A stretch of 64,000 bases of DNA from Quercus robur (taxonomy: Eukaryota > Streptophyta > Magnoliopsida > Fagales > Fagaceae). Where the stretch lies: assembly GCF_932294415.1 (NCBI RefSeq), contig NC_065536.1:48643854-48707853 (forward strand), in the 5' to 3' direction. Positions within the stretch are counted from its first letter, which is position 1, and each line of letters opens with the position of its first letter. The notes beneath the pieces are model-generated. The model was not told where the DNA came from. It was given only the letters and a program-made list of their open reading frames with translations, and did not search any database. The position numbers and the translations under genes are program-made. Below, in pieces: positions 12,862 to 24,381 of the stretch.

Positions 12862-12906
12862 GCCTGAAGCAGGGTTTTTCCTGGACGAGCGAATGCGAAT
12901 AGGCCT
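12850..12906 (+). other. RT deletion junction with 16-bp repeat
   Basis: GAATGCGAATAGGCCT occurs at 12850-12865 and 12891-12906, flanking 25 bp. Protease-end sequence lies to the left and the C-terminal end of RT to the right. The whole catalytic core of RT, including the YxDD box, is absent between them. Confidence 0.8.
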
Positions 12907-13720
12907 TCCAAGAGCTGAAGCGTTATTTGAGTAGCCTTCCCTTCGTGAGCCCATCAAAGGAAAGGGAAGATTTGTTCTTGTACCTCACAATGTCAACCAC
13001 GGTCGTGAGTGCAGCTTTGATTCGAGAAGAGAATAGAGTACAACTCCTTGTCTACTATGTGAGTCAAGCATTCCAAAGAGCCGAGGCCAGATATTCACGA
13101 ATGGAAAAGATCGTCTTCGGCTTAATCATAGCCTCGCAAAAAATTTGTCCCTACTTCTAGGACATTCCCATTTTGGTGATGATGGACCAACCTATAAAGA
13201 AAGTAATGAACAAGCCCGAAGCAGCAGGGAGGTTAGTACAATGGGCAATTGAGCTAAGTTAATTTAACATTGAATATCGTCCCAGAACAGCCATTAAAGC
13301 TCAGGCATTGGCTGACTTCATCGCTGAGTTCACCCTACTGGACGATGAAAAAGCACAGGATGAATCAGAATGGTGGATGATATTGACAGATGGATTGTCA
13401 GTTCAGAAAAGAGAAGCAGTTGGGGTTATCATCAATACTCCCGAAGGGGAAATCTTCAAGTATGGAGTATGGCTTCAATTCCCTACCACCAACAATGAAG
13501 CAAAGTACGAGGCCATACTAACGGGACTCAGGATTGGGAAAGCCTTGGGAGCCAAAAACCTACTCCTCAAAAGTGATTCTTAGTTGGTAATAGGGCAGAT
13601 AAAAGGAGAATACGAAGCAAAAAAATGCAGAATGCAAAAGTACCTTAAGTTGACGAACCAACTGGTCCAGGAGTTCAACCAGGTGGACTTCACGTAAGTC
13701 CCTCGAAACCAAAACTCAGA
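12907..13720 (+). pseudogene. Gypsy RT tail plus two RNase H domains, remnant
   Basis: 12927-13160 encodes the RT-proximal RNase H region (VSAALIREENRVQLLVYYVS, then AEARYSRMEK). 13308-13583 encodes a second RNase H-like domain with a TDG at the expected first catalytic position (MILTDGLSV), then NNEAKYEAILTGLRI and KSDS. Two RNase H-type domains in series are reported for Tat-lineage Gypsy elements. Stops after PYF, ELS and SDS fall where glutamine codons would be expected, consistent with C-to-T decay. Confidence 0.8.
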
Positions 13721-13766
13721 AGCAGATGAAGTAGCAAGGCAAGCATCGTTAAAGTAAGGAACGGGT

Positions 13767-15045
13767 TTGCTCGATTTGAAAGTAGAAGTGCAAAGGCATC
13801 CAAGTATTGAAGAAATCCACACCTTTGTGATCCAAAACCAGAATGGTTGGATGAATCCAATCCTCTCTTTCCTACGAGATGGACGCCTTCCAATAGGCAC
13901 TAATGAAGCAAGGAAGGTCAAGAAGCGAGAGGCTAGGTTCAAAATCCTGAATGACACTCTGTATAAAAGGGGCTTTTCCATGCCTTACTTGAGATGCATT
14001 GAGGAAGATAAAGCAAAATACATCCTGGAGGAGGTCCATGAAGGAATCTACAGAGACCACACAGGCCTGAGGTCCCTAGTTAGCAAAATTATCAGAATAG
14101 GCTACTATTGGCCTACCATGCAAAAGGATACGAAGGAATATGTGGAGAAATGTGATAAATGCCAGAGGTTCGAGAACGTTCAACGTGTGCCCGGAGAAAA
14201 GATGACGGCCATAACCTCCCTATAGCCCTTTGCTCAATAGGGAATCGACATCATGGGCCCCCCTACCCTAAGGTAAAAAGCAAGTAAAATTTCTGTTAGT
14301 TGCAATAAATTATTTCACAAAATGGGTAGAAGCAGAAGCTTTGTCAACGATCACAGGAGCGAAGATCTGGAGCTTTATGTGGAAAAATATAGTTTGCAGG
14401 TTCGGCATACCAAGGACGATCATATCAGATAATGGTCGTTAGTTCGATAGCCAGGAATTCAAGAGCTTTTGTTTAGGACTCGGAATCAAGAACCAGTTTT
14501 CTTCACCAAGACACCCACAAGCCAATGGTCAGACGGAAGTGATGAATCGAACATTGCTAAAGATCATCAAAGTTCGCCTAGAGGGGGCATAGGGTGCTTG
14601 GCCAAAAGAGTTACCAAATGTCTTGTGGGCCTACAGAACCATAGCCAAAACCCCAATCGGAGAAACACCATTCAGGCTCACCTATGGTATTGAAGCAGTA
14701 ATACCAGTCGAAGTAAGAATTACCAACATAAGAAGAGATTTCTTTCAAGAAGGCAGTAACGACGACTAGATGAAGGTCAACCTGGACTGTCTGGACGAGA
14801 CAAGAGAGGAAGCATCCAAAAGAATGACCAAGTACCAGCAAAAGATGACTGAGTACTACAACAAAAGAGTAAAGCTTAGAAGACTAAACATAGGAGATCT
14901 CATCTTATGTAGAATCACACCAACAACAAAGGACTCAACACAGGGAAAGCTCGGACCAACTTGGGAAGGACCTTACAAGATCGTCCATTACTCAAGACAG
15001 GAAAGTTATCACTTGGAATCGATGGAAGGGAAGAGACTACCATGA
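13767..15045 (+). pseudogene. Gypsy integrase remnant
   Basis: 13767-14225 contains the N-terminal HHCC zinc finger (VHEGIYRDH ... EKCDKCQRF). 14230-14700 contains the core region, readable only by changing frame near 14270 and again later. 14770-15045 contains the C-terminal GPF/Y-type module (LGPTWEGPYKIVHY). The enzyme would insert element cDNA into chromosomes. Frameshifts and stops make it inactive. Confidence 0.85.
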
Positions 15046-15239
15046 CTATGGAACATTGAGAGCATTTGCAGAGGTATCATTGTTAGAGACAAACCATTGT
15101 TGTAATCATAAAAGAAATCCTTTATTGAAGGGAAATAAAGCAATAAAAGTATTATTCAGCAAATATTCTCGAAAGTTGTATACAAACAAACCATGGACGA
15201 TCTTATTATCAGGATGGTAAACCACGTAAAAAAAAAGGC

Positions 15240-15611
15240 CAAGTGATAAAATTCCTTAAATGGATGTAAATTACTAAAAATGGCTAAGTAATAAGATTCC
15301 TTAAATGGATGTAAATCACCTAAAAATGGCTAAGTGGTAAGATTCCTTAAATGGATGTAAATCATTGATGAAGCAAAGTGATAAGATTCCTTAAACGGAT
15401 GTAAATCACTAAAAATGGCCAAATGATAAGATTTTTTAAATGGATGTAAATCATTAAAAATAGCTAAGTGATAAAATTCCCTAAATGGATGTGAATCACT
15501 GATGATGCTAAAGATTCCTTAAAGGGACACAAACCACCTAAAATGGCTAAGTGGTAAGATTCCCTAGACAGGAGTAAATCATTGATGATGCCAAGTGAAA
15601 TGTAAGCCGCT
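15240..15611 (+). repeat. Tandem array of 44-46 bp units inside the Gypsy element
   Basis: About eight degenerate units share AAGTGATAAGATTCCTTAAA followed by a TGGATGTAAATCA-type half. It lies between integrase and the antisense ORF region. Confidence 0.85.
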
Positions 15612-15810
15612 AGAGAAGAAAAACAAATGATGCAACCCCGGGTGAAGAAAAAAATCGTCCAAACAAGGCTAAAAGATTGCCACCTCCCGGCAAAAGGCAA
15701 AAAAGAAGTTCATGCAACAGGAAAAGACAACTGTCAAAGGTAAAGAAAGCAAACACACACAATATATATATATATATATATATAAGGTGAAATAGTTCCA
15801 AAGTTACCAA

Positions 15811-18050
15811 CTAAAGCCCAAAAACATATTGGGCACCACCACAAAAAAAGAAAATAATAATAATAGGAGCAAGTAAAAGAAAAAGTGCTTTAGGTCGTGG
15901 CTTCGTCCCTACCAGCAGCATCCATAGGAGTGTCCTCAGGTTTAGGATCATTGCTTTTTGGAGTGTTCTCTTCGAGAGTAGCAGCAGCTTAGGTAGCCTC
16001 GTCAGCCTCCATCTCCTTGTCCACCTCCTCAAAGTCTAATTTCTCCAAGTTGACTCCAAAAGGGTGCTTTACCATGTACCGCCTAAGGAGCTCAAAACCT
16101 TTATAGTACCAACTAAAGAGCACAATGATGTACTCTTCAGCCAGTTGGAAAGCCTGAACAGCCTTGGCAACCACAAATTTAACCTTTTGGTTTGCGGCTT
16201 GAAGCTATTCCTTCTTTTGCAATGTTAACTGCTTCTTGACCCTGAGCTCGTCAGCCAATGCCTTGGCCTTCTCCTTAGCTATGTTGGTATCGTCCATGGC
16301 AGTAATGAGTTCTCTCCTTAGCTTCACGGCCTCAGTCTCCAAAGCCTCTACTTTGGACCTTACCACCACAGCCTTCTCTTCCTGGCCAAGGTACTCAGCA
16401 GATATGTGGATCGCCTCTCCTAGTGCCTGAAAGCCATAAGGGGGGAAGAGTTATAAAACAATAAGAACCATCCAGACTAAGTTATGCAAAATGAAAAGAG
16501 GTTTACCTGGACGAGCTTATGGATATGGCAGTTCACAAGCTTATGAGAACAAATGCCAAAAAGGAAAAAGCGCCTTAAGGTCTTCAATAGTAACAATAGA
16601 ATGGGCCCTCGCCAGGGCAATTCTAGCATCATTCTAGACATTGGACGCTTGGAAGCCCACTTTCTTCTTTCCCTTTGCCAGAGTCCTCTGCCTCTTTGGA
16701 CAAGGAGTGAGCTCTTCCAAGGAAGTCATAGGAGAGGCTGTACTTATGGTTTCAGGGACAGAGGTAGTCGGGGTGATCGAGGTCCCCTTCTCAACGACCT
16801 GAACCACTTTCTTTCCCAAACTTGAAAGAGGCTCGTTCTTCTTGGCCTTCATCCTAGCGTACATCTCCTAATTAAACTTGGTCATCATCTCTGCATGACA
16901 GAAAGGAGATATATAAAAAAAAATAAAAAAAGGGGGAAAAACTCAAAACAAAACTCACTTTTCTCTTCGATCTCAATAGCGCAGGTCAAAGGGGGAAGGC
17001 TCCAGACCAAGGAAATGACGAGCCAAAGTTCAGGGATCGACAAGGTCGTCAAAGTCGTCGATCATCTTTGCATATTTAGTGGTTGCCTGGACGCAGGGGC
17101 GCTCCTTAACTGTGAATTCACAATCAAAGGTCAGTGACGAATCAAATTGAAAAGAGAAAGAACTGTAAAAAAAATAAATAAACAAAGGACAACACACCTA
17201 GCCTCGGGGACTTCCACCGACAAAGCAATCTAGGAACCTCACCCCAGAAGTCGTCAGAAAGGGTTTCCCATCCATCTCCAGACACGAAGAAGTATCTGGA
17301 CTTCCAATATCGAAAAGATGAAAGAAGATCCGTGATGATCCTCGCCTTCCTGACCTAAAGCACAAGCTCATAGTACCCGTACTCCTTGGACTCCTTCAAA
17401 AAATACAGATGAACAAACTCGTCCAACCTGATCATGTCACCTTCAATGATGACCATCCCAATCTCTATACAGCTAATCACTATCCTCCACGAGTTTGGCA
17501 TAAGTTGCCCTGGAGCGATGTTGAAGTGGTTCAAAAGTTTCATGATGAATGGATGGACAAGGAACCTAAGGCCACACTGGAAAGCAGCCTTGTAGAAGCA
17601 CACTTTTACATGCTAGAAATGACAGGCTTTTTCCCCTTCTCGAGGAAGACGAATCCTGGATTCCTCAAGGAACTGAAATCTGTCTCTAAACCTAAAGAGG
17701 GTGTTAACGTCTAGAGCACACTCCTCCCTAAGGGCATGAAAGGGCCTAATCTCCTTTCATCTAGACGAAGAAGGGCCAAACGCAACAGTATCTCCCTCCT
17801 CCTCAACGGGGTCATCGCTAGACGACAACCCCATCTCAAGCTCACTAGATCTCACCTCAGACACTACCTCCCTCTCACCCACCATTTCCTTAAACCAATT
17901 GAGAGGTTGATGCAGCAAAGGGTGCAAATAAGCCACCACAAAACCAAAATTGCTACCACTAGGTACAAAACCCTCAATTGGGGGGCAATAGGTGCTAAAG
18001 GAACCTAGAGATGCCCTAAACGAGCAAAGAAAAACAAAATAGAGGGACAA
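15811..18050 (-). pseudogene. Antisense ORF region of the Gypsy element (gypsy-type 'Transposase_28'-like)
   Basis: Minus-strand frames are open and protein-like, opposite to gag-pol. In order: 18050-17757 (acidic, SSELEMGLSSSDDPVEEE), 17603-17355 (FYKAAFQCGLRF ... MPNSWRIV, resembling the plant 'putative gypsy type transposon' family), 16864-16634 (basic, low complexity), then coiled-coil sequence at about 16430-15989 ending in an acidic tail. Stops interrupt all of it. Grande and relatives in the Tat lineage are known to carry an antisense 3' ORF of unknown function; this looks like a decayed counterpart. Plus-strand frames at 16236, 16553, 17409 and 17736 are its shadows. Confidence 0.6.
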
Positions 18051-18515
18051 AGTTGCCTAACCTCGGGGCTATCAACCATGGAAATCAAAAGAAAATGTTT
18101 GAATTTCTATCCCTAAACCAAAAAGGAAAGGTAGATATAAAGGAAAAAAGAAAAAGGAGGGAAACCGTACCTCCAAAAACCAAGCTTAGAAGAGGAAAAG
18201 TTGATGGGATTCACAAAAGCTTGGAGAGGAAAATGCAGAGCAACAATGGCGAGAGAGAGAAGAAAAGTAAAGAAAGAGAAGAGAAGCTAAGTGGTTTAAA
18301 AAGCTAGATTTGGGAAACTGAAAATCGGCGAGAAACCCAAAAGTCCCTCGAACAACGCGTTGCAATCCACCACACAGAGCGGGCCACGTGGCCACGACAC
18401 GTACGACGCCACCACTCTGCATTAAATACGGACACAACAAAAATCTCAAGAGTCAAATTTGAGCAAATGACCTTTCATATTCTCGAGATCGTCATCACAA
18501 TTAAGGATGAACTCA

Positions 18516-18530
18516 GAATAGGGGGGCAAC
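18516..18530 (+). other. Polypurine tract of the Gypsy element
   Basis: AATAGGGGGGCAAC directly precedes the 3' LTR and would prime plus-strand synthesis. Confidence 0.75.
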
Positions 18531-18792
18531 TGATAGACCAAGCAATTATCCTCGTCTGGAGAGCCAGCCTGGACGAGGATGGAACGCCATAAAGACAGGT
18601 ACTATTACTGAATTCTCTCTATTTTCCTAAGCTCTATTTGCTAACTTTATCATTGAAGACTCTGTGACCGACATCACACTGGTGACCACCTGAGAGGACC
18701 CCCCTTTTTTCACTAACCCTGAAGGAACTTGGACGAACTTGTATTAAAAGTCTTCTGGACAAACCCAACTACTGATGATCTCAACATCATCA
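18531..18792 (+). repeat. 3' LTR of the Gypsy element
   Basis: 262 bp, TGATAGACC...CATCATCA. It lacks about 195 bp present in the 5' LTR, with short TACT microhomology at the deletion point. The remaining LTR sequences also differ at many positions, so the insertion is not recent. Confidence 0.9.
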
Positions 18793-18797
18793 CCTAC

Positions 18798-20420
18798 CGT
18801 TAATTGTAAAAGTCTAGGCTGTCTAGTGGCTGGCTTAGGGGCATCATCACGTCATACCATTAGACTTGGTATAGGCGGCGCGCGGAAGAAAATGACGGAA
18901 AGCTTTTGAAAAATCAGTGGCGAAAGTACGTCGATTTGCCTTCCACTACTAGTCAAGTAGCTAGGAAGGAAGACTCAAAAAATTAATTAAAAATGGGTGC
19001 ATAGGAAGACCATGTCAAATAATCATTTGTCAAATTAAACATACTAATGATTGGACTGACTGGATCACTTAAAAAAATTTCAAATCCATTCAATTTCGGA
19101 TGGTGAGAAGAAATCAGAAATCTAAAAATAGTAGCATTTTATACAACGTTTGAAGGAAATAAATGTAGTAAAAAAAATGTTGTTTCACGCACCGAACTGC
19201 TACTGTAGTAGACTCTAGGCAGGGAAGGAGTTAAATATGGACTTGGGGGAATGATCTCCCAATTTTTATTTTATTTTTTATTTTTAAATTAGTATATTAA
19301 TTAGTACTAATTTTAGTAATTGTGTACAATAAAGTTATGCTTCGCCCCTTAAAAATGTCATCTATTCTTTTATAACAATGTCATCGATTCTTTAAAGAGT
19401 AATATTATAACCACAAATTTTTCTACAACATTTTTACAAACTGTTAAGGTAGTAAATTCTTATTGGTTCGCACACTTACATCACTTTTTATTTATCAGTA
19501 ACCACTCACTACATTAGCAATTTGTAAAATTTTTGTAGTTTTAGCATTTTCTACATTTTAAAGGCCATAAAAAATTAATAAATTAAATTTAAAATAAAAT
19601 ATACAAGTCCAAAAAAATTAGCTAAACAACAAAAATTATCAATAGTAAAACTAAAGAAAATTAAGTTCAATCAACCTATTTTACCCAAAACAAACAACCT
19701 TACCCTTTAAAAAATTTCAAAAAAAAAAAAATCTCAGTAATTAAGCAATAGTCTTAGAGGCCAAAGTAGCTGCATATAACAAGCAGCAAAACTACTCCTA
19801 ATTCCAAATCCTGGCTCCGTCTCTCACTCTAGGTGAAGAATATGTAAACCTTTAAAACATTCACAGAAATGAAGCCAAATTTTTAGCTTTTTAGCACCAC
19901 TAAAAGTTATTTTATCTATTTTACCTTCCCACATCCAACAGCAACAGCAATGGTTTTATTTTAGCTCTTAACATAATAAAATAATATAAATACTACAATA
20001 AAATAATATTTCATTCAACCACCAAAACACAACCACATCCACCATCAAAGCCATAGAAATCACTGCACAAATATATAGAGGAAAACTTTGAAAAGTAGTG
20101 TGAACGCAGAGATGGAGAGAGGAAAAGTAGTGTGAACGCAAAATGAAATGAAGAAGAAAGAATAAAAATAAAAAAAGTAGTGTAAACACAAATGTACGGT
20201 AAAAATATCTATATAACTATTTAGCACCACTATTAGTGCACACTAGTACGGTACCGTAAACCACATGATGATTACTTCCAATTCCAGGTGTGTGAATTGA
20301 ATTTTCAATTTTGAATGGGTACTTTTCTAAAACATTTTGAAAAGAACTCAAACGCAGGCATGCAAAATTTTTAAATCATGGGGACAAACGATTTGGAGCA
20401 CCAAAAGCACGCATAGTTGA
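18798..20420. other. Duplicated unit A sequence without genes
   Basis: Colinear with 25997-27920 of unit B. It is AT-rich and contains no frame with a recognisable domain. The minus frame at 19968-20189 is not supported by the unit B counterpart. Confidence 0.6.
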
Positions 20421-20430
20421 TAATAAAGAC

Positions 20431-21144
20431 TAGGGGTGTGCAGAAAACCCGCCAACCTGTCAAACCTGCCACGACCTAACCTAAGCCATCGGGTTGGGTT
20501 GGGTTGGGTTACAAATTTTTTTTTTTTTTTTTTTTTTTTTATAGCGGGTCGGGTTGGGTTTGGGTCATAAAATTACAAACCCACCAAACCTGACCCGACC
20601 CACCCATATTTTAATATATGTTTAAAATATATTATATATTTAATAAATTTTTTTTAAAAAAAAAACTAGCTGTAGAGCACTTCCTCGATTCCTACTATCA
20701 TATATAATATAAAATCTTATTAGTTCTTTTAATATATATTTAAATATATTATATAATTAATAAATTTTTTTAAAAAAATATTAGATATATTTTGTTTATA
20801 ACTGAGTTAGGAACTCATGTATATTTTGTTTATAAGTGAATTAGGATACTAATTCATTTATATTTTGTTTATCAACTCACTTGGATACTTAAATATATTT
20901 TGTTTACAACTAAGTTGGAATATTCGTTTATATATTAATGTATATTTTGTTTATTAACTTAGGTGGTAAGTGTGATATATTTTTTTTTCTGCTCAATTTA
21001 ATAAAAATAGTAATAAAAAAAATTATCCAATCCATGGGTTCAACCCGACCCAACCCAACCTATATAGATTGAATTGGATTGGATTGAATTTTTTTTGACC
21101 TACCATAATAGATTGGAACAAAAAATCCCCTCAACTTGACCTAT
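20431..21144. mobile_element. Unit A-specific insertion with 10-bp TSD (MULE-like size class)
   Basis: The 714-bp insertion lies between direct repeats TAATAAAGAC (20421-20430 and 21145-21154). Unit B has the empty site (GTAAAGACGATTTC, about 27933). It starts TAGGGGTGTGCAG and contains GGGTTGGGTT repeats with an inverse CAACCCGACCC block near the other end. A 9-10-bp TSD suits Mutator-like elements. No coding capacity. Confidence 0.7.
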
Positions 21145-21752
21145 TAATAAAGACGATTTCATGTCAAGCATCAGGCATGTGAAAGTTAAGACGTTGATAA
21201 AGTCATAAAATGGTAAGAACGACAATACGCCGAAGAAATCAGAGAAAGTACCACACGGTCTAGAGTCCACAGTCCACACCGTCTAGTACACGTTTCAACG
21301 GACGGCATAACGACATGTTGTATTTAAATCTGACGGCAGAAATGATATGTACTATTGTATACCGTTATTTGATTAGGAGATTGATAGGATAACACTGAAA
21401 AATATGCCTGCATGTTAGGAACTCGGGATGGCACAAAATAGATTTGGATTCGTGTTAAATTTGGAATGCAAAAGAGGTTGAAATCCATCATAGCTATTAA
21501 AAAATCAAAAATATATTTAAGGAATTTATTTACGATTTGCCTATAATTTTTTTAACCTTATTATGTTATTTATAATTTTAATTTTTTTCCTGCTTATTTC
21601 CCACACATATTGTGCGATTCATAGAGTTCTTTTTTTTTTTTGGGAGAAAAGATTCATTGAGCTTATTTGTTGTTAACTTGTTTACTTAAATGTGAAATAA
21701 AATATAACTTTAAACAACTAGTAGCAAATAAGCTAATTAAACTCCCACTATA

Positions 21753-22109
21753 AGAGTATTAGCATTGGGGAATGCTAATGCCAAATGTAAGGGATATTTG
21801 ACATTTCAAGTTCCAAAATATATTGCATCAGGAAATGCTATTGCTAAGAAAGAATTGGGGACTGTAGCACAATTCTTAAAAAAAAAACTAATATTTTATT
21901 GTGATGGTGATTGGGGGAAAGAAAGAATAAATGATGGTGATTGGAGGAAATATTATTTTATTGTGTAGATATATTATTTTAATGAGTAGAATAGGAAAAT
22001 AAAAGTTTGGGATGTTGGAAGTATTGTAAAAGGGGATGGTATAATTGATAAAATAGCTTTTTGGGATGGTAAAATAGAATAGAGTAGCATTTCCTGATAC
22101 TAATGCTCT
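21753..22109. mobile_element. MITE with AGAG[C/T]ATTAG termini and TA duplication
   Basis: AGAGTATTAGCATTGGGG at the left is matched inversely by CCTGATACTAATGCTCT at the right; the match extends over about 24 bp. Unit B has the empty site ACTATAAATGAAC (about 29541), which implies TA target duplication. A frame at 21765-21968 is not a gene. Confidence 0.8.
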
Positions 22110-22956
22110 TAAATGAACTATTTTTGAACAGGTGATAATTAAAAGGGTGGTGAATTTTTAATCAAATAACTTAATTAATATTTATCTTACTATAAAATGG
22201 ATTGTGCAAATTAATGTTTATTAGTATCTAATTACTTCATGTAACTTAGAGTACTATTTAAGAAATTAAAGTTATACATAATTAGTATTATCAAATAATT
22301 AAAGAGTCTTTTCGACATCAAGATTCAAGAGTTTTATAGTTTAGTAATATTGTGTGATCTTTCTTATAAAGAGGATTACCATGTATTGGGACTTTGGATG
22401 AAGAAATTGATAATTACCCAAAAATTTATGAATAAAAGGAGAGTTACACAGTAGTTATTTAAAATCCTTGCAAGTATTAATTTCATTATTTAGATTAAAA
22501 TATAGAAAGTTTATTTATCTACACCTAAATTTCATAGCAACCTCTTAAAAAAATCATCCACATTGATATATAATTATTATTCATCTTTATGGGAAAGCTC
22601 AACTAAGATTTTAAATTGATTTAACTATTTTAAGGTTAAATTCACTTGGCTAAAAAAATTCAATTATACTGGTGGTCTACATGAGAGAGAGAGAGAGAGA
22701 TTTGGCTCGATCCTTGTCAGCCCAGAAATGGGAGTCCTAGACCCATGACATTAATGCGTTGCTTTTAGCTCACCCCAAGATGTCCAAGCTATTGCCACGT
22801 AGCCTATTGATGCAAGACTTTGAGGTTCCCAAAATGACATCGTTCATGTCATCAACATTTTTGAATTCTCCAGCACATCATCTAGTGACATGTTGAAGCT
22901 TAGCGAAATAGTGGAGTTGTTGAGTTTGGGGAGTCTCACATTGGATGAGTTGCGAA
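22110..22956. other. Unit A distal segment
   Basis: About 575 bp at roughly 22145-22720 has no counterpart in unit B. The missing segment has no TSD, so it is more likely deleted from B than inserted in A. The segment after it, 22725-22956, matches 29576-29805. No gene is visible. Confidence 0.5.
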
Positions 22957-24034
22957 GAGCATTAGCACTGGGAGGTGTAAAACCCCCCAAATTACTATTT
23001 TAGCAACTCGCCCGCTTAAATTGAGTTGGTAGCCAATAGACCAATACATTCAATATGATACAAACATAATATGTATCAAAAAATTGATTGTGTCATTTAT
23101 CCCGTCTGTTGAGTTGCATGGAGCTTCAATCATTATAAAAGTCACTATAAGAGCAATTGCATTAGTTAGAGTAAAATAGGAAAAAAATAAAATAAAAGTT
23201 GTTAATTTTACATATTTTTGCTCAAAAACTACCCACATTAATGTGTCTATAATATTATGCATGTATAAAATTGCTATAGTAACCATATAAATATATACAC
23301 AGTTAGAGCATCCACATCGGTGCCTCTAAAATACAAAAAGTGTCAAAATTTACACAATTTTCATCCAAAACTACCCACATCAGTGGGTGTAAAAATGTGT
23401 ATATTTACACACTTGTTACAGTAATCGTGTAAATATACATAGTTATTGTAACTGTGTATAACAATATTTTATTCTTTTTTCTCTCTCAAAATTTAGATTC
23501 CCCCTCTTTCCCAACAGACACAACAACCTAGCTAATCACCCAACCACCAACCCAGCACCATCTAACCACCACCACTGCAACCCATTTTAATAGTTGATAA
23601 TCCACCACAAAATTGACCCAAAATCAACAGAAAATCAAACTAAAATCAAACCAAACCATCAGAAAACCTAACTCAAAATCAAGCCAAACCCACCAGAAAA
23701 CCTAACTCATAATCAACCTAAACCCTTTGGAAAACCCATCCCAAACCCAAACCAAAATCAATAAAAACTCAATCTAACTAAAAACCTATATGAAAAATCC
23801 AACAAAAAACCAACATGAAAAACCCTACGTAACTTAGCTAGATCTGCCGCCGTTGTGTCGGCAGATCTACCTTGTTGTTGCCAATGCTGGATCTGCCTTG
23901 CTGCTACCGTCGGATCTTCTGCCTTGTTTTGGTTTTGGGTTTGATATATGAGAGAGGAAGAGAGTTCAAAGAGTATCAAATGTGTTGGTTTGAGACATGA
24001 GAGAGGAAGAGAGTTGAGGGAGTACCAGAGGCAT

Positions 24035-24038
<4 letters not shown>

Positions 24039-24093
<55 letters not shown>
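24039..24093. repeat. (GA)n microsatellite
   Basis: About 27 GA units, much longer than the matching tract in unit A. Confidence 0.95.
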
Positions 24094-24096
<3 letters not shown>

Positions 24097-24118
24097 TGAG
24101 ATGAGAAAGATACGTATT

Positions 24119-24381
24119 TGTGGGGACAATTTTTGCCTAAACCAAGTGTTGCACTTGTAGTCATTTTTGGCTTTGGAGAGTCCCACATTGGAAGGAAAGC
24201 CTTCCTCTTCATGCCATATAAGGCATGAACCAATGGTTGAACCAAACTAGTGGTACTCTTCAACCATTGGTTCATGCCTTATATGGCATGAAGAGGAAGG
24301 CTTTCCTTCCAATGTGGGACTCTCCAAAGCCAAAAATGACTACAAGTGCAACACTTGGTCTAGGCAAAAATTGTCCCCACA
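24119..24381. mobile_element. 263-bp near-perfect palindromic insertion with 5-bp TSD
   Basis: Arms 24119-24241 and 24259-24381 are each 123 bp and reverse-complementary, with no indel and one mismatch (CCTAAACC against CCTAGACC), around a 17-bp loop. The termini are TGTGGGGACAA...TTGTCCCCACA. It is flanked by identical GTATT at 24114-24118 and 24382-24386. TG/CA ends with a 5-bp TSD are the marks of LTR integration, yet the body is a hairpin. Arms contain GAGTCCCACATTGG, also common near plant LTR/TRIM ends. If transcribed it would fold into a long stem. Confidence 0.85.

Larger units (their letters stand above)
10415..18792 (+). mobile_element. Gypsy (Tat/Athila-like) LTR retrotransposon, RT-deleted
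   Basis: The element is bounded by LTRs 10415-10869 and 18531-18792, with a perfect 5-bp TSD CCTAC (10410-10414 and 18793-18797). Unit B keeps the empty site at about 25992-25996, which confirms both ends. In order it contains a PBS, gag, protease, RNase H, integrase, a tandem-repeat spacer, an antisense ORF region and a polypurine tract. Most of reverse transcriptase is missing at about 12850-12906, and all frames are broken by stops, so it cannot move on its own. A second RNase-H-like domain and antisense sequence near the 3' end suggest the Tat lineage. Confidence 0.95.
9062..23028. repeat. Tandem segmental duplication, unit A
   Basis: The unit starts at GTAGCCAATAGGCC and matches unit B (from 23029) colinearly. 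Paired anchors include 9062/23029, 9331/23305, 10331/25702, 18798/25997, 20341/27846, 21145/27936 and 22730/29580. The unit ends inside an AGAGCATTAG element whose unduplicated continuation is at 35603. Unit A carries its own later insertions at 10415-18792, 20431-21144 and 21753-22109. Without them it is about 4.5 kb. Confidence 0.85.

Noticed and set aside
16236..18008. Plus-strand frames over the Gypsy 3' region
   Set aside because: Composition indicates they are shadows of the minus-strand coding remnant.
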